NCBI GenBank assembly: GCA_044346445.1
Contig: JBIIZD010000021.1
Span: forward strand, 1-29,774
Length of the DNA: 29,774 bases
Direction: 5' to 3'
From: CAISGS01 sp044346445
Lineage (GTDB): Bacteria > Pseudomonadota > Alphaproteobacteria > Caulobacterales > Caulobacteraceae
Part shown: positions 1 to 8,943 of the stretch, one piece after another
Layout: each line of letters opens with the position of its first letter
Position numbering within the stretch: position 1 is the stretch's first letter
Notes under the pieces: model-generated
What the model was told of the DNA's origin: nothing
Database searches by the model: none
What the model saw: the letters and a program-made list of their open reading frames with translations, nothing else
Made by a program: the position numbers and the translations under genes

Positions 1-1
1 T

Positions 2-85
2 GGCCTGACCTTGTTTGTTGTGACGCTCTTATTGAATATTATCGCCCTGCGCATCGTTCAGAAGTATCGGGAACAATATGACTGA
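2..85 (+). CDS. pstC: PstC C-terminal fragment, phosphate ABC transporter permease (5' end outside window)
   Basis: Only the last 27 codons are present. They encode a hydrophobic helix (GLTLFVVTLLLNIIALRIV) followed by the basic tail QKYREQYD and a TGA stop. This is the usual end of an inner-membrane permease with a cytoplasmic C-terminus. The stop overlaps the ATG of pstA by 8 bases, as expected for translationally coupled permease pairs in pst operons. The assignment as PstC rests mainly on its position directly ahead of pstA; the fragment alone is too short to prove the family. Confidence 0.75.
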   Translation, partial: GLTLFVVTLLLNIIALRIVQKYREQYD

Positions 86-1376
86 GGCCGCCATCCCCGC
101 TCAGCCGGACAAGACCAAGGCGCGCTCGGCCTTCGAAAAGCGCCTCAAGGCGCGCCACGCCACCGAGCAGCGGTTTCGCTTCTATGGCCTGATGGCAATT
201 GCCATAGCCTTGAGCTTTCTGGCGGTCTTGCTGACCCGTATTGTCACCCAGGGCCTATCGACCTTTACCGTGCATTCGGTTGCCATTGAGGTGATGATTG
301 ATCCTGCCAGGATTGACCGCTCAAACCTTGAAGGCACCAATTTTGACCTCATGGTCGCCGATGCGGTCCTGGCCAAGTTTGGTGAGGTGGATGATGATTT
401 TGGGACCAAGTCCGCCAAGATCAGGGACCTGATCTCGCCCGATTTTGGCTTTCAATTGCTGAATATGGTCAAGGCAAACCCGGCTGTCGTCGGCAAGACC
501 GTGACCGTGTCCGGGCCCTTGCGGGCCGATGCGGACCTCTATTTCAAGGGCGAGATCAAGCGTTCAATGCCCGAAGGTGAGCGCAAGCTCGATATTCAGC
601 AGATTGACTGGTTGGTTAAGCTCAAACAATCAGGTGCGGTCAAGACCGGCTTTAACATCGGATTCTTTACCAAGTCAGACTCCACCGAGCCCGAACAGGC
701 TGGCGTCTTGGGGGCTGTGGTGGGCTCGGCCATGATGCTGCTCGTGACCGCGTTTTTGGCCGTGCCCATTGGGGTTATGGCGGCGGTCTATCTGGAAGAA
801 TTTGCCCCCAAGGGTCGGTGGACCGACATTATCGAGGTCAATATCAATAATCTGGCGGCGGTGCCGTCGATTGTTTATGGCTTGCTGGGGCTTGGCCTGT
901 TCATCAATGCGCTTGGTGTGCCGCGATCTTCGCCCTTGCTGGGGGGATTGGTGCTGGCCTTGATGGCCCTGCCCACCGTGATTATTGCCACCCGTTCCTC
1001 GCTAAAAGCGGTTCCCCCCTCGATCCGGGAAGCGGCGCTGGGGGTGGGGGCTTCGCGCAGTCAGGCCGTGTTTCACCATGTCCTGCCGCTGGCCATGCCC
1101 GGTGTCATGACCGGGTCAATCTTGGCGCTTGCCCATGCTCTGGGCGAGACAGCGCCGCTCTTGATGATTGGCATGGTTGCGTTTGTCCCCGGCGTGCCTG
1201 CGGCCTTTACTGAGGCGGCGACGGTCTTGCCGGTTCAGATATTTATTTGGGAAAACGCGTCCGAGCGCGCCTTCCACGAACGCACTGCCGCTGCGATCAT
1301 GGTGCTACTGGTGTTTATGATCTTGATGAATGCGGTCGCGATTATCCTTCGCCGCCGGTTTGAGCGCCGGTGGTAG
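78..1376 (+). CDS. pstA: PstA, phosphate ABC transporter permease with large N-terminal periplasmic domain
   Basis: One of the two membrane permeases of the high-affinity PstSCAB phosphate importer in the inner membrane. The 432 residues exceed the roughly 280-300 of the E. coli protein. A first membrane helix at about 35-56 is followed by a soluble, probably periplasmic insert at about 60-205, which corresponds to the DUF3333 region known in alphaproteobacterial PstA. The permease core follows (helices from about 208), with the EAA-type loop that contacts the ATPase at about 315-343 (SIREAALGVGASRSQAVFHH). The last helix at about 404-424 ends in RRRFERRW. The start overlaps the pstC stop by 8 bases, and pstB begins 4 bases after the stop, so these are cotranscribed. 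Confidence 0.95.
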   Translation: MTEAAIPAQPDKTKARSAFEKRLKARHATEQRFRFYGLMAIAIALSFLAVLLTRIVTQGLSTFTVHSVAIEVMIDPARIDRSNLEGTNFDLMVADAVLAKFGEVDDDFGTKSAKIRDLISPDFGFQLLNMVKANPAVVGKTVTVSGPLRADADLYFKGEIKRSMPEGERKLDIQQIDWLVKLKQSGAVKTGFNIGFFTKSDSTEPEQAGVLGAVVGSAMMLLVTAFLAVPIGVMAAVYLEEFAPKGRWTDIIEVNINNLAAVPSIVYGLLGLGLFINALGVPRSSPLLGGLVLALMALPTVIIATRSSLKAVPPSIREAALGVGASRSQAVFHHVLPLAMPGVMTGSILALAHALGETAPLLMIGMVAFVPGVPAAFTEAATVLPVQIFIWENASERAFHERTAAAIMVLLVFMILMNAVAIILRRRFERRW

Positions 1377-1380
1377 ACCC

Positions 1381-2229
1381 ATGACCAACTATCCTCCCCC
1401 CTTGGCAAATTCAGGCAAATCCATGACCACATCCGTTCTGGCCCATGCGCATCTGAGCGCCGAAAATGCTGGATTGACCAAGATCCATGCCCATAAGGTC
1501 AATGTGTTTTACGGCGAAAAACAGGCCCTGTTCGATGTGTCGCTCGATATCAGCCAAAAGGCTGTGACCTCGTTTATCGGCCCGTCGGGTTGTGGCAAAT
1601 CAACCTTTTTGCGTTGCATCAATCGGATGAATGACACCATCTCCATCTGCAAGGTCTCGGGCACGATCGAGATTGATGGCCAGGATGTGAATGCGCGCAA
1701 TATTGACCCGGTGGTGCTGCGGGCGCGGGTCGGCATGGTGTTCCAAAAGCCCAACCCTTTTCCCAAATCGATTTATGAGAATGTCGCCTATGGGCCGCGC
1801 ATTCATGGGCTGGCCACGGGCAAGGACGAGTTGGATGCGATTGTCGAATCCTCCTTGCGCCGTGCAGGCCTGTGGGACGAGGTGGCTGACCGGCTCCTAC
1901 AGCCTGGCACCGGCCTGTCTGGTGGGCAGCAACAGCGTCTGGTGATCGCAAGAGCGATTGCCGTGGGCCCTGAAGTGATCTTGATGGATGAGCCCTGCTC
2001 GGCCCTTGACCCGATTGCCACGGCCAAGATTGAAGAGCTGATCGACGAGTTGCGCGAGCAGTTCTGTATTGTGATTGTCACCCATTCCATGGCCCAGGCC
2101 GCCCGTGTGTCCCAGCGAACCGCCTTCTTCCATATGGGCCGACTGGTTGAGAGCGGTCCGACCGACGAGATCTTTACCAATCCTAAGGATAGCCGCACCC
2201 AAGACTATATTACGGGCCGGTTTGGTTAG
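1381..2229 (+). CDS. pstB: PstB, phosphate ABC transporter ATP-binding protein
   Basis: ATPase that drives phosphate import through PstC/PstA on the cytoplasmic face. Counting from ATG 1381 (282 residues), every ABC motif is present: Walker A GPSGCGKST (67-75), Q-loop Q122 in FQKPNPFP, signature LSGGQQQR (179-186), Walker B VILMDEP (199-205) and switch H235. FQKPNPFPKSIYENVAYGPR is characteristic of PstB. The upstream extension of the frame to 1330 overlaps pstA and is unlikely. ATG 1381 lies 4 bases after the pstA stop, and ATG 1423 is a second possible start. The N-terminal 35 residues before the ABC fold are not conserved and may be partly untranslated. Confidence 0.96.
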   Translation: MTNYPPPLANSGKSMTTSVLAHAHLSAENAGLTKIHAHKVNVFYGEKQALFDVSLDISQKAVTSFIGPSGCGKSTFLRCINRMNDTISICKVSGTIEIDGQDVNARNIDPVVLRARVGMVFQKPNPFPKSIYENVAYGPRIHGLATGKDELDAIVESSLRRAGLWDEVADRLLQPGTGLSGGQQQRLVIARAIAVGPEVILMDEPCSALDPIATAKIEELIDELREQFCIVIVTHSMAQAARVSQRTAFFHMGRLVESGPTDEIFTNPKDSRTQDYITGRFG

Positions 2230-2274
2230 GTCCTCAATGTGTATCTTCATTTGTATCGAAAAGGCTGAACGGTC

Positions 2275-2961
2275 ATGACCGAACATACTGTCAAAGCCTA
2301 TGGCGACGAGCTCAATCACCTGACCGCCGAGGTGGCGCGGATGGGCGGTCTGGTCGAGGCCCAGGTCACCGATTCCATCGAATGCATCACCCGCCGTGAC
2401 GTGCCGCTGGCCCAGGGCATAATCGTGCGCGACGACAAGCTCGACGTGTTACAGGGCGAGATCGAACGCAAATCCATCAAATTGATCGCCCTGCGCCAGC
2501 CGGTGGCCCAGGACCTTCGCCGTACCGTCGCGGCCATGAAGATTTCGCTTAATCTGGAGCGCTGCGGTGATCTGGCTAAAAACATCGCCAAGCGCGCCCT
2601 GGTCATTTCCGAAGCCGAGGCCCTAACCGCCCTGACCCGCTCGATCGAGCGTATGGGCCATCTGGTGACGGCGCGCCTTAAGGACGTTCTGGATGCCTAT
2701 ACCTCGTCCAATGTCAGCCGGGCCGTGGGCGTCTGGTGGCGCGATGAAGAGGTGGATGAGCACTATAACAGTCTGTTTCGTGAGCTCTTGACCTATATGA
2801 TGGGCGATCCGCGGATGATCACCTCCTGCGCCCATATGTTGTTTGTGGCCAAGAACCTCGAGCGGATTGGCGACCATGCCACCAATATTGCCGAGATTAT
2901 TCATTTTGAGATTACGGGCGAAGACATGATCAGTGAGCGCCCAAAAAACACTGACCTGTAG
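2275..2961 (+). CDS. phoU: PhoU, phosphate signalling regulator
   Basis: Cytoplasmic metal-binding helical protein that links the Pst transporter to the PhoR/PhoB system and restrains Pho expression when phosphate is plentiful. The 228 residues form two PhoU three-helix repeats. Each carries the characteristic metal-site helix: LNLERCGDLAKNIAKRA (92-108) and KNLERIGDHATNIAEI (193-208). The length is typical. It starts 45 bases after pstB and is followed closely by phoB, so it belongs to the same operon. Confidence 0.96.
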   Translation: MTEHTVKAYGDELNHLTAEVARMGGLVEAQVTDSIECITRRDVPLAQGIIVRDDKLDVLQGEIERKSIKLIALRQPVAQDLRRTVAAMKISLNLERCGDLAKNIAKRALVISEAEALTALTRSIERMGHLVTARLKDVLDAYTSSNVSRAVGVWWRDEEVDEHYNSLFRELLTYMMGDPRMITSCAHMLFVAKNLERIGDHATNIAEIIHFEITGEDMISERPKNTDL

Positions 2962-2975
2962 TGACTTGCTAAACT

Positions 2976-2980
2976 GGAGG
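2976..2980 (+). promoter_or_regulatory. Shine-Dalgarno site that fixes the phoB start at TTG 2987
   Basis: GGAGG ends 6 bases before TTG 2987. The in-frame ATG at 2933 lies inside phoU and would add 18 residues unlike any response regulator N-terminus. The strong site therefore favours the TTG. Confidence 0.7.
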
Positions 2981-2986
2981 CCCGCC

Positions 2987-3676
<690 letters not shown>

Positions 3677-3691
3677 GCTGGGCCTGCCCGC

Positions 3692-5617
3692 CTAGATCAC
3701 CGGTCCTTGCCAGCCATCCCTGACCAGACCCCGATCACGCAGTTTTTGAATGATCAGTTCGGCGGCCTGTTCTGGCGTGGTTTGGGTGGTGTCAATATGG
3801 ATTTCGGGCGCGGTGGGCGCTTCATAAGGGCTATCTATGCCGGTAAAATTCTTCAAATCGCCACTGCGCGCCTTCTTATACAGGCCCTTGACGTCCCGCG
3901 CCTCGGCCACCGCCAAGGGCGTGTCGATAAAGACTTCAAGAAACTCCGCGTCCTCGACCAGACCGCGCGCCATGTCCCGCTCTGACCGGAAGGGTGAGAT
4001 GAAGGAGACCAGGCAGATCAGACCGGCCTCGACCATAAGCTTTGACACCTCGGCAATGCGGCGGATATTTTCGACCCGGTCGGCATCGGTAAAGCCCAGA
4101 TCGCGGTTCAGACCATGGCGGACATTATCGCCGTCCAAGGTCGTGGTGTGCCGCCCCATGCCATAGAGCTGTTTTTCCACCAGATTGGCGATGGTTGACT
4201 TGCCCGAACCCGACAGGCCCGTGAACCATAAGATGGCCGGCCTTTGCCCCTTGAGATCGGCGCGGCTGGTCTTGTTAACATCCAGCGCCTGCCAGTGAAT
4301 ATTCTGTGACCGGCGCAGGGCAAAATGGATCAGACCGGCCCCGACCGTGGCATTGCTCATGCGGTCAATCAGGATAAAGCCGCCTGTATCGACATTGTCC
4401 TTGTAGGGATCAAAGGCGATTTGCTGATCAAGGCTGATATTGCAAACCCCGATCTCGTTCAGGGTTAAGGCCTTGGCCGCCAAATGCTCTAGCGTATTGA
4501 CGTTTACCTTGTATTTCGGCTCGGTAATGGTGGCCGAGACCAGCTTGGCACCGATTTTCAGCCAATAGGCCCGGCCCGGCAGCATTGGCTCGTCTGACAT
4601 CCAGATCAGGGTGGTCTCGAACTGGTCGGCGACCTCGGGCGGAGTGCCGGAGGCAATAATGTCGCCGCGCGAGCAGTCGATCTCGTCTTCCAAGGTCAGG
4701 GTGACTGATTGTCCGGCCACGGCCAGATCAAGGTCACCGTCATAGGTGACAATCCGCGCCACCTTGCTTTGCTTGCCCGAGGGCAGAACCCTAACCAGAT
4801 CGCCTGGCCGGACGCTGCCGCTGGCAATCTGGCCTGCAAAGCCTCTGAAATCCAGATCAGGCCGATTGACCCATTGGACCGGCAGACGCAAGGGGCCTTG
4901 CTGGCGCACTTCTTCGTCGAGGGGGACATTTTCCAGATGCTCGATCAGGACCGGGCCGTCAAACCAGGGGGTCTGATCACTGCGCGAGGCAATATTGTCG
5001 CCGCGCAGGCCCGAAATTGGAATGGCGGTCACATCGTCCAGCCCGACCTGGGCGGCAAAGGCGCGATAGTCGCGCACAATCGTGTCAAAGACGGTTTGGT
5101 CAAACCCGACCAGGTCCATCTTATTGACGGCCAGCACCACCTTCTTGATCCCGATAAGGGACACCAGATAAGAGTGACGGCGGGTCTGGGTCAGTATGCC
5201 CTTGCGCGCATCGACCAGGATAATGGCCAGGTCCGCGGTTGAGGCCCCCGTGACCATATTGCGCGTATATTGCTCGTGGCCGGGCGTGTCGGCGACGATG
5301 AATTTGCGCTTTTCGGTGGAAAAGAACCGATAGGCGACATCAATCGTAATGCCCTGCTCGCGCTCTGCGGCCAGACCATCGACCAGAAGCGCAAAATCGA
5401 TCTCGCCGCCTTGGGTGCCAATGCGTTTGGAGTCGGCCTCAAGGGCTGCCATCTGATCTTCAAAGATCATTTTGGAATCGTAAAGCAGCCGACCGATCAG
5501 GGTCGACTTGCCGTCATCGACACTGCCGCAGGTGATAAAGCGCAGCAGGCTCTTATGCTGATGCTGCAACAGATAGGCGTCAATATCGGTTTCGATCAGG
5601 TCTGAAATATGGGCCAT
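3692..5617 (-). CDS. cysNC: Bifunctional sulfate adenylyltransferase subunit 1 / adenylylsulfate kinase (CysN-CysC fusion)
   Basis: Two steps of sulfate activation in one 641-residue cytoplasmic protein. The N-terminal CysN GTPase drives APS synthesis with CysD; it shows G1 GSVDDGKST (31-39), G3 DTPGHE (110-115) and G4 NKMD (165-168), then EF-Tu-like beta-barrels to about 440. The C-terminal CysC kinase phosphorylates APS to PAPS; it shows P-loop GLSGSGKST (467-475), the DGDNVRHGLN substrate segment (495-504), SFISPFRSERD (538-548) and RDVKGLYKKAR (574-584). This is the NodQ/CysNC arrangement common in alphaproteobacteria. Its ATG shares one base with the cysD stop (TAATG), so the two are translationally coupled. 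Confidence 0.96.
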   Translation of the reverse strand: MAHISDLIETDIDAYLLQHQHKSLLRFITCGSVDDGKSTLIGRLLYDSKMIFEDQMAALEADSKRIGTQGGEIDFALLVDGLAAEREQGITIDVAYRFFSTEKRKFIVADTPGHEQYTRNMVTGASTADLAIILVDARKGILTQTRRHSYLVSLIGIKKVVLAVNKMDLVGFDQTVFDTIVRDYRAFAAQVGLDDVTAIPISGLRGDNIASRSDQTPWFDGPVLIEHLENVPLDEEVRQQGPLRLPVQWVNRPDLDFRGFAGQIASGSVRPGDLVRVLPSGKQSKVARIVTYDGDLDLAVAGQSVTLTLEDEIDCSRGDIIASGTPPEVADQFETTLIWMSDEPMLPGRAYWLKIGAKLVSATITEPKYKVNVNTLEHLAAKALTLNEIGVCNISLDQQIAFDPYKDNVDTGGFILIDRMSNATVGAGLIHFALRRSQNIHWQALDVNKTSRADLKGQRPAILWFTGLSGSGKSTIANLVEKQLYGMGRHTTTLDGDNVRHGLNRDLGFTDADRVENIRRIAEVSKLMVEAGLICLVSFISPFRSERDMARGLVEDAEFLEVFIDTPLAVAEARDVKGLYKKARSGDLKNFTGIDSPYEAPTAPEIHIDTTQTTPEQAAELIIQKLRDRGLVRDGWQGPVI

Positions 5618-6531
5618 TAGAAATAGCCTTCCTGTTTCTTCTTTTCCATCGAGGCGGTCTGGTCGTGATCGATCACGCGGCCCTGGCGCTCGGAGGTGGT
5701 GGTCAGGAGCATTTCCTGAATGATCTCGGGCAAGGTTGCGGCTGTGCTTTCCACTGCCCCGGTCAAGGGATAGCAGCCAAGGGTGCGAAACCGCACGGAC
5801 TTGATCTGCGCGGTCTCGCCGGGTCTTAGCGGCATGCGATCATCATCAACCATGATCAAGGTGCCGTCGCGCTCGACCACGGGGCGCTTGTCTGCAAAAT
5901 AGAGCGGCACCAGGGGTATGTTCTCCAGATGGATATACTGCCAGATATCCAGCTCGGTCCAGTTGGACAGGGGAAAGACCCGGATGCTCTCGCCCTTATG
6001 TTTGCGGGCATTATAGGTGCGCCAAAGCTCTGGCCTTTGTTGTTTGGGGTCCCAACGGTGTTGTTCCGAGCGAAAGGAAAAGATCCGCTCCTTGGCCCGC
6101 GACTTTTCCTCATCGCGCCGCGCGCCGCCAAAGGCGACGTCAAAGCCGTGCTGATCCAGCGCTTGTTTGAGGGCTTGTGTCTTCATCACATCGGTATGAA
6201 CCGCAGAGCCGTGCGTGAAGGGGCCAACGCCCTGGGCCATGCCTTCCATATTTGTATGCACGATCAGGTCCAGTCCCAGCCGCTCAGCCAAGGCATCCCG
6301 AAACGTGATCATTTCCCTGAATTTCCAGCGCGTATCGACATGCAGCAGTGGAAACGGCAGCTTGGCCGGGAAGAATGCCTTGATCGCCAGATGCAGCATG
6401 ACCGCCGAATCCTTGCCGATCGAATACAGCATGACGGGATTATCGCTCTCGGCGACCACCTCGCGCATGATGTGGATGCTCTCAGCTTCCAGTCTTTGCA
6501 AATGAGTCAGGGCAATAGGAGTGTTAGACAC
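5617..6531 (-). CDS. cysD: CysD, sulfate adenylyltransferase small (catalytic) subunit
   Basis: Forms APS from ATP and sulfate together with the CysN GTPase. From the GTG start at 6531 it has 304 residues, matching the usual length of about 302, and begins MSNTPIALTHLQRLEAESIH. The PP-loop ATP-pyrophosphatase motif SIGKDS is at 37-42, and GGARRDEEKSRAKERIFSFR (135-154) and the C-terminal KKKQEGYF are family hallmarks. The frame stays open to an ATG at 6591, but the extra 20 residues are not conserved. It is followed directly by cysNC and preceded 102 bases upstream by cysQ on the same strand. Confidence 0.95.
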   Translation of the reverse strand: MSNTPIALTHLQRLEAESIHIMREVVAESDNPVMLYSIGKDSAVMLHLAIKAFFPAKLPFPLLHVDTRWKFREMITFRDALAERLGLDLIVHTNMEGMAQGVGPFTHGSAVHTDVMKTQALKQALDQHGFDVAFGGARRDEEKSRAKERIFSFRSEQHRWDPKQQRPELWRTYNARKHKGESIRVFPLSNWTELDIWQYIHLENIPLVPLYFADKRPVVERDGTLIMVDDDRMPLRPGETAQIKSVRFRTLGCYPLTGAVESTAATLPEIIQEMLLTTTSERQGRVIDHDQTASMEKKKQEGYF

Positions 6532-6633
6532 GGTAAATTTCCCGGTGGATCGGTTGTGTCCTAATAGCGCCAAACCGGCTGGGCGGCGCATAAGCTTTTC
6601 TGAATCAGCGTCTAGTAAAGCACAAACGGGTCG

Positions 6634-7464
6634 CTAAGCCTCAATGGCAATCAGGTCCAGCGGCCCGCCCGCCAAAAATCCCGGATTGAAAAAGTCTTTT
6701 TTGCCATAGACGAGGGGGCTGCCATCTAGGGCCAGAACCTTGCCGCCCGCGGCTAGCAAGACCGCATGGCCAGCGCCTGTGTCCCATTCACAGGTCGGCG
6801 ACAGGCGCGGATAGAGATCGGCCTCGCCCGCCGCGACCAGGCAAAACTTTAGCGATGATCCCACCGAGACCCGCTCACCAATCGGATAAAGCGCCAGATA
6901 GGCGTCGGTCTGCGGCGTATTGTGCGACTTGGACGCCACCGCAATCAGGCCCTGCTTTGGCGGGGTGCGCACAGCCAAGGGACGACGGGCGCTGGCATGG
7001 CTCAAGGCTTGGCCCGGGGTGACCTCCTGGGTCCAGGCGGTTTTCAAGGTCACGTCACCGGCAAACATCCGGTCCTTGGCCGGGGCATAGACAATGCCAA
7101 GACTGGGCTGGCCGTCCTCGATCAGGGCAATATTGACGGTGAAATCGCCGCGCCTTTGCACAAATTCCTTGGTGCCATCGAGGGGGTCGACCACGAAGAA
7201 CTGGCGTCCGACCGTGGGTATGCGGCCTGCGGCCACCTCTTCCTCGGCCACGACCGCAATGCCGGGGGCCAGGCGCGCCAGATCGGCCAGTATGATTGCC
7301 TCTGCGGCGGTGTCGGCCAGGGTCACCGGCGAGGCATCGGCCTTGATCGTCACCTCAAAACCGGCCTGATAAATATCCCAGATTGCCTTGCCCGCCGCAT
7401 GGGCGCTGATGACCAGGCCCTCAAGCAGGGCTGTGCGGTCAAGGGCGGGTAGGGGATGGGTCAT
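6634..7464 (-). CDS. cysQ: CysQ, 3'(2'),5'-bisphosphate nucleotidase
   Basis: Hydrolyses PAP (and PAPS) to AMP (or APS), removing the toxic by-product of the PAPS pathway encoded just downstream. The 276-residue protein belongs to the inositol-monophosphatase superfamily. The Mg-binding residues are visible as E74/E75 in VVAEEE, DPLDGTKEF (93-101) and CEWDTGAGHAVLLAAGG near the C-terminus. ATG 7464 is chosen because AAAGGA lies about 8 bases upstream; an open extension to 7824 runs antisense through the divergent TPR gene and is rejected. It probably forms a sulfur-assimilation operon with cysD and cysNC. Confidence 0.94.
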   Translation of the reverse strand: MTHPLPALDRTALLEGLVISAHAAGKAIWDIYQAGFEVTIKADASPVTLADTAAEAIILADLARLAPGIAVVAEEEVAAGRIPTVGRQFFVVDPLDGTKEFVQRRGDFTVNIALIEDGQPSLGIVYAPAKDRMFAGDVTLKTAWTQEVTPGQALSHASARRPLAVRTPPKQGLIAVASKSHNTPQTDAYLALYPIGERVSVGSSLKFCLVAAGEADLYPRLSPTCEWDTGAGHAVLLAAGGKVLALDGSPLVYGKKDFFNPGFLAGGPLDLIAIEA

Positions 7465-7585
7465 AATAGCGTCCTTTATCAATTCTGCGTTCCTAGGGCT
7501 TTTTGCCAAGGGGTTCAAATTGACTCTTTTACAATTGGGAGGAAGATGGCCCCAGCTTGGGAAAGTTTTGATCTGGAGGGATAGG

Positions 7586-8158
7586 ATGGCGACTTTGGTG
7601 CCCCGTGCCTTGCTCATGTCTGCGGTTTTGGCTGCAACAGCCTTTGCCAGCCAAGCCCAGGCCTCGGTGTTTGTCATTGGCGGTGGTTTGGCGACCGAGT
7701 GTTCGATGGCCGCCCTCAAGGGCCTGTCGGATGATCGCACCCTGGCCCTGTGCGACACGGCGCTGGATACCGAAAGCCTGGACCGTGATGCCCTGGCCGG
7801 AACCCTGGTCAATCGCGGCGTCATCTATATGCGCCGCCAGAATTTTGTCGCCGCCCGCCGCGATCTGGACCGTGCCGTACAGGTTGGCCCAACCCTGGGC
7901 GAGGCCTTTGTCAATCGCGGCGCGGCCATGATCGGCCAGCGCGATTATGCCCAGGCCCTTAGCAATATTGACCAGGGCCTTGGCCTTAGCCCGCAAGAGC
8001 CGGAAAAAGCCTATTTCAACCGGGCGCTGGCCTATGAGGGCCTGGGCGATATGAAACGGGCCTATTTTGATTATCTAAAAGCCTCAGAGCTCAAGCCCGA
8101 CTGGGAAGCCCCCAAGACCCAGCTGGTCCGCTTTACAGTGACGCGGCCGGGGTCTTAA
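7586..8158 (+). CDS. Exported tetratricopeptide-repeat protein of unknown function
   Basis: The 190-residue protein starts with a clear Sec signal peptide (1-26, predicted cleavage after AQA before SVF), so it is probably periplasmic. Three TPR units follow at about 72-101, 104-137 and 141-171 (for example LVNRGVIYMRRQNFVAARRD and AYFNRALAYEGLGDMKRAYF). Two cysteines (39 and 56) before the repeats could form a disulfide. A strong GGAGGG site at 7575-7580 fixes ATG 7586. TPRs mediate protein contacts, but no partner can be inferred. It is divergent from cysQ and followed by the SOS cassette, with which it shares no obvious function. Confidence 0.85.
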   Translation: MATLVPRALLMSAVLAATAFASQAQASVFVIGGGLATECSMAALKGLSDDRTLALCDTALDTESLDRDALAGTLVNRGVIYMRRQNFVAARRDLDRAVQVGPTLGEAFVNRGAAMIGQRDYAQALSNIDQGLGLSPQEPEKAYFNRALAYEGLGDMKRAYFDYLKASELKPDWEAPKTQLVRFTVTRPGS

Positions 8159-8177
8159 AAACCGCCAAAGACTCCCA

Positions 8178-8207
8178 TTGACTCTCAGGCTGGTTTGGGA
8201 ACAAAAT
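8178..8207 (+). promoter_or_regulatory. Putative imuA promoter overlapped by the LexA box
   Basis: TTGACT (8178-8183) matches 5 of 6 bases of the -35 consensus. A weaker CAAAAT (8202-8207, 4 of 6) follows with an 18-base spacer. The -10 element lies inside the LexA box, which would let the repressor block RNA polymerase. This is inferred from sequence only. Confidence 0.45.
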
Positions 8208-8213
8208 AGGAAC
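8199..8213 (+). promoter_or_regulatory. LexA (SOS) box upstream of imuA-imuB-dnaE2
   Basis: GAAC-N7-GAAC (GAACAAAATAGGAAC) is an exact match to the direct-repeat SOS box of alphaproteobacteria (GTTC-N7-GTTC on the other strand). It lies 16 bases before the imuA ATG. Its position ahead of a mutasome operon, a known LexA target in Caulobacter and relatives, supports SOS induction of all three genes. Confidence 0.85.
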
Positions 8214-8229
8214 ATAAGGGTTCCTGTCC

Positions 8230-8943
8230 ATGTTCGAAACGCACGCCTTGTCTGTCTTTCAAAGCCCCTTGCCCGCTTCTGAGTCGGTCTTGGAGGAGGT
8301 GGCGGCCTGTCAGCCGCAAGACCTCGGCGCGGCGCTGGCCTTTGCCTTGATGCGGGTGGGGCGCGATGCCCAGCCCGATCCGCGCCCTTGTGTCTTTGTT
8401 GCGCCCAAGGTCTGGCTGCGTGAGCGCGGGCGGCCCTTTGCGCCGGGCTGGAGCCAGATGGGGCGGGGCCTGATCCTGGTGGAAACCCTCGATGAGCATC
8501 AGGCGCTTTGGGCCCTGGAAGAGGCCTTGAAATCGGGGGCCGTGGGCGGTGCGATCGGGGCCTTGGCTGCGCCTGATTTTGTCGCCACCCGCAGGCTAGA
8601 TTTTGCCGCCCGGGCCGGGCGTGCCTGTGCCGTGGTCCTAAGGGTTGGTCAGACCGGGGGTTTGAGCACAGCCCGGCGGCGCTGGCAGATCGCGTCCATG
8701 GCTTCTGGGCCGAATAGATTTGATGCCCGCGCGCCGGGGCCGGAGCGCTTGCGGGCCAGTCTGATCCGGCGACGCGATGGCGCACCGGGCTTTTGGGAAT
8801 TGGAGTGGGATGATGAGCGGCGATCATGGCTTGGGTCAGGGGCAAAAGCCGGGGACCATGGCCAGACGCATAGCCTGCCTGTGGCTGCCCGACTGGCCGA
8901 TCACAGTCTGGCGACGGGCCAGCCCCGCCCCGCCGCCGCCTGA
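8230..8943 (+). CDS. imuA: ImuA, SOS mutagenesis accessory protein
   Basis: First gene of the DNA-damage-inducible mutasome. ImuA proteins are distantly RecA/SulA-like and act with ImuB and DnaE2 in translesion synthesis. The 237-residue product contains segments typical of the family: GLILVETLDEHQALWALEEA, LKSGAVGGAIGAL, TRRLDFAARAG, and a C-terminal RWQIAS...LIRRRDGAPGFWELEWDDE region. No Walker A motif is visible, consistent with the family's degenerate RecA-like fold. The ORF runs on for 86 bases or more out of frame over the start of imuB. That C-terminal tail is low-complexity, alanine-rich and probably unconserved. Confidence 0.88.
   Translation: MFETHALSVFQSPLPASESVLEEVAACQPQDLGAALAFALMRVGRDAQPDPRPCVFVAPKVWLRERGRPFAPGWSQMGRGLILVETLDEHQALWALEEALKSGAVGGAIGALAAPDFVATRRLDFAARAGRACAVVLRVGQTGGLSTARRRWQIASMASGPNRFDARAPGPERLRASLIRRRDGAPGFWELEWDDERRSWLGSGAKAGDHGQTHSLPVAARLADHSLATGQPRPAAA

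Noticed and set aside
1..77. Pho box search for the pst operon
   Set aside because: The operon promoter lies upstream of the window; no CTGTCAT-type tandem site is visible in the intergenic regions present.
3677..3691. Bidirectional terminator between phoB and cysNC
   Set aside because: Only 15 bases separate the two stops, and no stable hairpin with a T-run can be drawn.
4709..5242. A 177-codon plus-strand frame antisense to cysNC
   Set aside because: No domain or ribosome-binding site is visible, and it mirrors the third-position GC bias of cysNC.
7465..7824. N-terminal extension of cysQ by 120 codons
   Set aside because: It runs antisense through the divergent TPR gene and its signal peptide, is not conserved in sequence type, and a good Shine-Dalgarno supports ATG 7464.
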